This document shows, one piece after another, positions 59,266 to 64,000 of a DNA stretch of 64,000 nt. Each line of letters starts with the position of its first letter. The stretch's first letter is position 1. The stretch lies in contig CAXMQS010000001.1 in NCBI GenBank assembly GCA_964195995.1, positions 45,467 to 109,466 on the forward strand, written 5' to 3'. Origin of the DNA: CAXMQS01 sp964195995 (lineage in GTDB: Bacteria; Actinomycetota; Acidimicrobiia; Spongiisociales; JAOTWH01). Both the position numbers and the translations under genes were made by a program. A model generated the notes under the pieces. The model made no database searches. It was not told the origin of the DNA and was given only the letters and a program-made list of their open reading frames with translations.

Positions 59266-60458
59266 CCGAAGAAGGGGCCCACAAAGTCCTCGTCCTGGAC
59301 CCAGAGGACTCGTTCGTTCAATCCGCCCAGAAGGTGCTCGACGGCCAGACGGTCGTAGTGGCCCGGAGCGTTTCCGAAGCCCAGGGCATTGTGTCCGACG
59401 AGTCGGTGGATGTTGTGATGGTGGGGCCGTCCTATGCCCACGAGGTCGGTGTTGCCGAGTGCAGCCTGCTTCTCGACATCGAGCCCAAACTGGTGATGCT
59501 GCTCGTCGCCGACAATCCGGAGCAGGGAACACTGCGGGCCGCGTTGCGCGCCGGATTCCGCGATGTCCTGGATACTCCGATCACTCTCCCCAAGGTCGAG
59601 GAGGCGTTCAGCCAGGTTGAGCGCGTCCAGAAGAGACTTGGCGAGGTCCAGGAAGCCACGGCTGCCGGCCGATCGCGACTGGGCAGGGTGGTAACCATCA
59701 TGTCTCCGAAGGGTGGGGCGGGTAAGACCGTCACCTCCACGAACGTAGCGCTGCTTTTGGCCCTGTGGAACGAGCCAGGCCGAGTGGCCATCATGGACGC
59801 TGACCTCCAGTTCGGCGATGTCTGCCTGGCTCTGCAGCTCGACCCCAAGACATCGATGGTCGACGCCGCGTTCGACCTAGACAAACTCGATGAGGAGCTC
59901 CTCGATTCGATCATGGTGCGCCACGAATCTGGTCTCCGCGTGCTGCCTGCCCCGCTGGAGCCGGCGCTTGCCGATGAGATCTCAACTCAGTCGATCGTGA
60001 AGATGCTCGGAATGATGAAAAGGATGTTCGACTACATCGTGATCGACACGGCGCCTTTCCTCGATGAGCCCGTCCTGACGATTCTCGAGCGTTCAGATGA
60101 CGTTCTGCTGGTCGTCGACATGGATATGCCGAGCGTCAAGAACGCCAAGCTGGCGTTGGACACGCTGCGACTCATCAACTACCCGATCAGCAAGATCAAG
60201 CTTGTCCTCAATCGGGTCAATTCCAAGGCGCGTCTCGACGTAGACGAGCTGGAGCGTTCGCTCGACCTCAAGGTGATGGCCGCTATCCCTTCAGACAAGA
60301 TGGTGCCGCGATCAGTCAACGAAGGTGTACCCGTCGTTGCCCTCAGCCCTCGGTCCCGAGTGGCGCGGGGCTTCCACAACGTTGTGCGCCTCGTTACCGA
60401 TGCCGACGGACCGCCGACAAGCCAGGACCGGACTAGCCGTAGTTGGTTCGGGGGATAG
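59262..60458 (+). CDS. cpaE: Tad pilus localisation ATPase CpaE/TadZ
   Basis: 398-aa protein with an N-terminal receiver-like domain (VLVLDPEDSFVQSAQKVL, residues 8-25; no clear phosphoacceptor pattern) and a ParA/MinD-type ATPase domain. The deviant Walker A is SPKGGAGKTVTSTN (about residues 148-161); DADLQFGDVCLAL and DYIVIDTAP are the Walker A' and B regions. TadZ/CpaE directs assembly of the pilus machine to a site in the cell. GTG 59262 overlaps the cpaB stop (GTGA). It is 9 bp upstream of cpaF. Confidence 0.94.
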   Translation: MTEEGAHKVLVLDPEDSFVQSAQKVLDGQTVVVARSVSEAQGIVSDESVDVVMVGPSYAHEVGVAECSLLLDIEPKLVMLLVADNPEQGTLRAALRAGFRDVLDTPITLPKVEEAFSQVERVQKRLGEVQEATAAGRSRLGRVVTIMSPKGGAGKTVTSTNVALLLALWNEPGRVAIMDADLQFGDVCLALQLDPKTSMVDAAFDLDKLDEELLDSIMVRHESGLRVLPAPLEPALADEISTQSIVKMLGMMKRMFDYIVIDTAPFLDEPVLTILERSDDVLLVVDMDMPSVKNAKLALDTLRLINYPISKIKLVLNRVNSKARLDVDELERSLDLKVMAAIPSDKMVPRSVNEGVPVVALSPRSRVARGFHNVVRLVTDADGPPTSQDRTSRSWFGG

Positions 60459-60467
60459 GAGCAGACA

Positions 60468-61820
60468 ATGAGCCTCGCAGACAGAGTTAAGGCCGCCAAG
60501 GCCACCGACGCCGTTGGTGAGCCCAGCAGGGATGTCGCCAGACAGGACCTTCGCAGGAAGCTGCACTTCAAGGTTGTCGAGGGCCTCGGTCCCATGCTCT
60601 ATGACCGCCAGATGTCGGACGCCGAGCTCAAGCTCCGCGTCATGGAGATGCTGGAGTGGGCGCTTGAGCAGGAGGAAGCTATTCCGCTGTCTCGCAGCGA
60701 CCGTCTGGTTCTGCTGCAAGAGATCGCAGACGACGTTCTTGGCTATGGACCCATCGACCCTTTGCTGAGTGACCCGGACGTCAGTGAGATCATGGTCAAC
60801 GGTCCCCATCACATCTACGTCGAGCGTTTCGGCCGCATCGAAGCAACCGACGCCAGGTTCGTCGATTCGACCCACCTGGAGCGCATCATCGAGAAGATCG
60901 TCGGCCAGGTTGGTCGCCGCATCGACGAGTCGACGCCGATGGTCGACGCCCGCCTCCCCGATGGTTCTCGTGTCAACGCGGTAATCCATCCACTCGCCAT
61001 CGGTGGTCCGTTCCTGACGGTCCGCAAATTCGCGGTCGATCCCTTCGAGGAGTCTGATCTCATCGAGCTCGGAACCTTCAACGAGGCAACAGCGAATTTC
61101 CTGCGGCTATGCGTCGAGGGGAGGCTGAACATCGTTGTGTCCGGTGCCACCGGTTCGGGTAAGACCACGTTCCTCAACGTTCTTTCTTCATACATCCCCG
61201 ACAACGAACGCATCGTCACCGTCGAGGATGCCGCCGAGCTCCAGATGCGACAGCAGCATGTGCTCAGCATGGAGACGCGGCCGCCGAACATCGAAGGCAG
61301 GGGAGAAGTGCTCACAAGGGATCTGGTCCGCAACGCGTTGCGGATGAGGCCAGACCGCATCGTGGTCGGTGAGGCTCGCGGCGGTGAGGCTCTCGACATG
61401 ATGCAGGCCATGAACACCGGCCACGACGGATCTCTCACGACCATTCACTCAAACTCACCACGGGACACCATCGCCAGAATCGAGACGATGGTCTTGATGT
61501 CGGGCATGGACCTTCCCGTGAGAGCGATCCGAGAGCAGATCTCCTCGGCTGTCGACATGATCGTCCATCTCCACAGGTTGCGTGACGGCAGCCGTCGCAT
61601 CACTCACATCAGCGAGCTCGTCGGCATGGAGGGCGACGTGATCACCCTGCAGGACCTGTTCCTTTACGATTGGGGCATGGGCTTCGACGACGAGGGCAAG
61701 GCGCTCGGGCGCCTCAAGTCCACTGGGCTACGCCCTGGGTTCAGCGAGCATCTGGCGAACTATGGGATCACGCTCGAAGCCGAGCTATTCGCTCCAGAGC
61801 AGTTCGTCTCAAGGCAATGA
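60468..61820 (+). CDS. cpaF: Tad pilus secretion ATPase CpaF/TadA
   Basis: 450-aa hexameric secretion ATPase of the CpaF/TadA branch. The N-terminal helical domain ends in DDVLGYGPIDPLLSDPDVSEIMVNGP; IEKIVGQVGRRIDESTPMVDARLPDGSRVNAVI follows. Walker A is VSGATGSGKTTFLNVL (about residues 222-237), the Asp box is VTVEDAAELQM, Walker B is RPDRIVVGEARGGEALDM and the His box is GHDGSLTTIHSNSP. ATG 60468 follows TAGGAGC. It powers both extension and retraction in characterised Tad systems. It overlaps tadB by 4 bp. Confidence 0.96.
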   Translation: MSLADRVKAAKATDAVGEPSRDVARQDLRRKLHFKVVEGLGPMLYDRQMSDAELKLRVMEMLEWALEQEEAIPLSRSDRLVLLQEIADDVLGYGPIDPLLSDPDVSEIMVNGPHHIYVERFGRIEATDARFVDSTHLERIIEKIVGQVGRRIDESTPMVDARLPDGSRVNAVIHPLAIGGPFLTVRKFAVDPFEESDLIELGTFNEATANFLRLCVEGRLNIVVSGATGSGKTTFLNVLSSYIPDNERIVTVEDAAELQMRQQHVLSMETRPPNIEGRGEVLTRDLVRNALRMRPDRIVVGEARGGEALDMMQAMNTGHDGSLTTIHSNSPRDTIARIETMVLMSGMDLPVRAIREQISSAVDMIVHLHRLRDGSRRITHISELVGMEGDVITLQDLFLYDWGMGFDDEGKALGRLKSTGLRPGFSEHLANYGITLEAELFAPEQFVSRQ

Positions 61821-62869
61821 GGCGCTGGACAATCTCGGGAGCATTGGCGCTGGCCGCGGTCAGCATTCCTGCTCCTGCCCTCGCCCAGTCCACAACTGAC
61901 GGTGGGTCGAGTGCCCGTCCATTGCTCATAGGTATCGGTGTTGCCGTCGTCATCTTCCTGATCGGGGTCCTGCTTGCCGGCTTCGGACTGACGGGTGGCA
62001 CCAGCGAGATTCGCAGCCGCCTCGGTCGAATCGCGCGGCCTACCGCCAACAGCAGCTTCTTCTCCAGGCTGCCCTTCCTCGGCCGCTTCGTGCGTCGGGC
62101 GGAGGCGGAGGCCACCAAGCGGGGAGTGTTTGATGCCATCGACTCGGCCGTTGAGCGTGCCGGCATCCCGATGCGCCCAGGCGAGGCGATAACTGCAGGG
62201 CTGGGGGTCGCCGCACTCCTCGGAGTCACCGTTGGTGCCGCCGCCGGTAACACCCTCGCCGGCATAGCGGCCGGTGCCTTTGCTGTGATCTTCCTTGTCG
62301 CACTTGTCCAAGCCCTTGCCTCCCGAGAAACCCGTAAGTTCGACGAGCAGCTTCCGGACACATTGAACCTTCTCGGGTCTTCACTCCGAGCTGGCTATTC
62401 GCTGCTGCAGGCGGTCGAGGGGGTCTCCTCGGAGTCGGCGATGCCAACGGCGCGAGAATTCGGCAGGGCGGTGTCGGATATCAGGCTCGGAGGCACTGTT
62501 TCTCAGGGGCTCAATGGCGTTGCCAAGCGCATGGGATCTGTCGACTTCGAGTGGGTAACCATGGCGATCGACATCCAGACTGAGGTCGGAGGCAACCTGG
62601 CAGAGGTTCTGCAGACGACAGGCGAGACGATCGTTCTTCGCAATCGGCTTCGACGCGATGTGCACGCCATGACCGCGGAGGGACGGATCTCGGCCATCGT
62701 TCTGGGTCTCCTTCCCTTTGCGCTCGGCGTATTCCTCTACATCAGCAACCCTGACTACCTGTCACCGTTGTTCGACACCACCGAAGGCAGAGTCGGTCTC
62801 GCCGTTGCTGGCGGTCTCCTCATCGCCGGCATCTCCTGGATCAGATCTATCGTGAACGTGGAGGCCTGA
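61817..62869 (+). CDS. tadB: Tad pilus membrane platform protein TadB
   Basis: 350-aa inner-membrane platform protein. A possible signal peptide or anchor (MRRWTISGALALAAVSIPAPALAQ), an early transmembrane helix (about residues 35-57), then two or three helices around 130-165, the T2SS-F domain (LPDTLNLLGSSLRAGYSLLQAVEGVS, GNLAEVLQTTGETI) and two final helices. TadB forms the platform with TadC under the ATPase. ATG 61817 overlaps the cpaF stop; the frame upstream belongs to cpaF in another phase. The stop shares a base with tadC. Confidence 0.93.
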   Translation: MRRWTISGALALAAVSIPAPALAQSTTDGGSSARPLLIGIGVAVVIFLIGVLLAGFGLTGGTSEIRSRLGRIARPTANSSFFSRLPFLGRFVRRAEAEATKRGVFDAIDSAVERAGIPMRPGEAITAGLGVAALLGVTVGAAAGNTLAGIAAGAFAVIFLVALVQALASRETRKFDEQLPDTLNLLGSSLRAGYSLLQAVEGVSSESAMPTAREFGRAVSDIRLGGTVSQGLNGVAKRMGSVDFEWVTMAIDIQTEVGGNLAEVLQTTGETIVLRNRLRRDVHAMTAEGRISAIVLGLLPFALGVFLYISNPDYLSPLFDTTEGRVGLAVAGGLLIAGISWIRSIVNVEA

Positions 62870-63765
62870 TGAGCGCTGAAGCAGTTGCCGCCCTGTTCTT
62901 CGTAGTCGGCGTCGCTCTGTTCTATTACGTCGGTCTCGGGGTGTTGCGGTCGCAGAGCAGCGCTACCGACAGGCTGGTGTCGATGCAAACCAGAGCACAG
63001 CTCATGGAGCGCAGTCTCGCCGAGAGGGCGATCGCTCCCATCGTGCAGCGGATCGGGTCGTTCGTCCTTCGATTCACGCCCCAGGGTTGGGTGCGCCGAA
63101 CGCGAGAGCGCCTGGCCTTAGCCGGTTGGCAGGAGGTCCTTGACGTCAACTCATGGGCTGCCATCCGCATCGTTTCTCTAGCACTTGGTCTCGCTGGCGC
63201 CGTCTTCTTGCCGGTCAGTTTTCCGGGGCTGCAACGCCTGTTGGCGGTGTTTTTTCTGATCGGTGTAGGTTTCGCCGCCCCGGACGCCGTGCTCAATCGA
63301 CGAATCGAAGACCGGCGGAATGCGATGCGCAAGGAGCTTCCTGAGATCCTCGACCTTCTGGTGATCAGCGTCGAGGCCGGCCTCGGGTTCGACGGCGCCA
63401 TGGCTCGCGTGATCGAGTCCGTCGAAGGCGAGATGAGCATGGAGTTCGCCAGGATGCAATCACAGACGCGAGTCGGCGTCTCCCGGCGGGACGCTCTGGA
63501 TCAACTCGCCGAGCGCACGGATGTCGACGAGCTGCGATCCTTTATTCTCGCCATGAACCAGGCGGACAGTTTTGGCGTCTCTATCGCCCGTGTCCTGCGA
63601 GTGCAGTCCGAGGAGATGAGAACTCGGCGTCGGCAGCGTGCTCAAGAGAGGGCGTTTGCCGCTCCGGTGAAGATGGTGTTCCCTCTCGTGCTGTGCGTCT
63701 TCCCGGCGATGTTCGTTCTTCTGATCGGGCCGGCTGCCATCCAGTTGCGAAATTCGCTCTTCTAG
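62869..63765 (+). CDS. tadC: Tad pilus membrane platform protein TadC
   Basis: 298-aa paralogue of TadB, with an N-terminal helix (about 5-24), two helices in the middle (about 100-140), the T2SS-F domain (RKELPEILDLLVISVEAGLGFDGAMARVIE, MNQADSFGVSIARVLRVQSEEMRTRRRQRAQE) and a C-terminal helix (VFPLVLCVFPAMFVLLIGPA). Together with TadB it forms the assembly platform. ATG 62869 sits on the tadB stop (TGATG). The last gene of this transcript; a strong hairpin follows 22 bp later. Confidence 0.94.
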   Translation: MSAEAVAALFFVVGVALFYYVGLGVLRSQSSATDRLVSMQTRAQLMERSLAERAIAPIVQRIGSFVLRFTPQGWVRRTRERLALAGWQEVLDVNSWAAIRIVSLALGLAGAVFLPVSFPGLQRLLAVFFLIGVGFAAPDAVLNRRIEDRRNAMRKELPEILDLLVISVEAGLGFDGAMARVIESVEGEMSMEFARMQSQTRVGVSRRDALDQLAERTDVDELRSFILAMNQADSFGVSIARVLRVQSEEMRTRRRQRAQERAFAAPVKMVFPLVLCVFPAMFVLLIGPAAIQLRNSLF

Positions 63766-63787
63766 ATCTCGGGACCGCAAGACATAG

Positions 63788-63817
63788 GAAGAGGGCGCCC
63801 CTAGGGGCGCCCTCTTC
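63788..63817. terminator. Bidirectional terminator hairpin between tadC and flp
   Basis: GAAGAGGGCGCCCC (63788-63801), TA, GGGGCGCCCTCTTC (63804-63817) form a perfect 14-bp stem. It lies between two convergent genes (tadC on plus, flp on minus) and so can end both transcripts. There is little T enrichment on either side, so it relies on stem strength. Confidence 0.87.
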
Positions 63818-63836
63818 GTGTTCGATGTCTTCCGCG

Positions 63837-64000
63837 TTAGCCGATGCTGTTAGCAACCTCCTGCAGCGTGTCCCTGGCGCCGGTACCGACGGCGGCGATC
63901 GCGGCAAGTGCCACGACGGCGATCAGTGCGAGCAACAGGGCGTACTCGACGAGGGAAGCGCCCTCTTCACGAGTACGGATGGACTGAAACAGTGATACGA
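63837..64000 (-). CDS. Flp/Fap pilin component (partial, 5' end beyond window)
   Basis: Minus-strand frame running from the right edge to TAA at 63837-63839. The visible 54 codons read SIRTREEGASLVEYALLLAL then a hydrophobic run (IAVVALAAIAAVGTGA) and end in RDTLQEVANSIG. The EEGASLVEYALLL motif is the class III (Flp) prepilin signature, with cleavage expected after the Gly and Glu at position +5. Flp is the major Tad pilus subunit, made in very high amounts, which suits its own promoter beyond 64000. It is transcribed toward tadC. Too short and cut at the edge to appear as a complete open frame. Confidence 0.9.
   Translation of the reverse strand, partial: VSLFQSIRTREEGASLVEYALLLALIAVVALAAIAAVGTGARDTLQEVANSIG

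Overview
The window is a gene-dense (about 93-95% coding), high-GC (low 60s %) bacterial chromosome segment. I read it as a deep-branching Actinomycetota, most likely Acidimicrobiia-like; this is inference. Supporting signs are an actinobacterial-style dcw cluster (mraZ to ftsZ followed by pgeF, yggS, sepF, yggT and ileS), frequent GTG and some TTG starts, a T-box leader on ileS that looks translational rather than transcriptional, no ftsA, and a MurE with the DNPR signature of meso-diaminopimelate addition. No prophage, insertion sequence or CRISPR array was found.

Layout. 1-4265 (minus): a moxR / DUF58 / transglutaminase operon. 4349-9118: a mixed block with an unknown 200-aa protein, a stand-alone serine-recombinase-like domain, an HNH nuclease, a secreted protein with a pilin-like C-terminus, and a universal stress protein gene broken by a 29-bp tandem repeat and coupled to a ketopantoate-reductase-like gene. 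9187-26396 (plus): the division and cell-wall operon mraZ-rsmH-ftsL-ftsI-murE-murF-mraY-murD-ftsW-murG-murC-murB-ftsQ-ftsZ-pgeF-yggS-sepF-yggT. From rsmH to yggS nearly every stop overlaps the next start; the exceptions are regulatory-looking hairpins before rsmH and before ftsZ. 26386-29690 (minus): ileS with its T-box. 29761-31476 (plus): dksA-like, lspA and rluD. 31473-34548 (minus): a DUF2090 aldolase with two phosphofructokinases. 34688-38449: dnaE and a small protein. 38523-39856 (minus): thyA-folA. 39959-46559: small membrane proteins, a hotdog thioesterase, an ABC exporter, nth, a MATE exporter and an MFS carrier. 46556-50680: csaA, ccdA, ygfZ and a two-component system. 50681-51045: a terminator hairpin and tRNA-Leu(CAA). 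51046-64000: a Tad (Flp) pilus locus (tadE, a large TadG-like protein, cpaB, cpaE, cpaF, tadB, tadC, and a convergent flp pilin running off the right edge), interrupted by polA and rpsA.

How the genes work together. The central cluster makes the UDP-MurNAc-pentapeptide (murB, murC, murD, murE, murF), converts it to lipid II (mraY, murG), polymerises and cross-links it at the septum (ftsW, ftsI) and positions division with FtsZ and SepF. The flanks supply translation (ileS, rpsA, tRNA-Leu), replication and repair (dnaE, polA, nth), nucleotide and folate supply (thyA, folA), upper glycolysis (two PFKs and a probable aldolase) and surface pili (tad).

Most notable for follow-up: the 29-bp tandem repeat that places the universal stress protein out of frame; a long inverted repeat burying the rsmH ribosome-binding site and start codon; a DUF2090 aldolase in an operon with one GGDGT and one GGDDT phosphofructokinase; an IleS whose two class I signature motifs are both altered; and a recombinase-like domain that keeps the catalytic serine but lacks the usual arginines and DNA-binding tail. 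All functional statements come from reading motifs by eye; no database search was possible.
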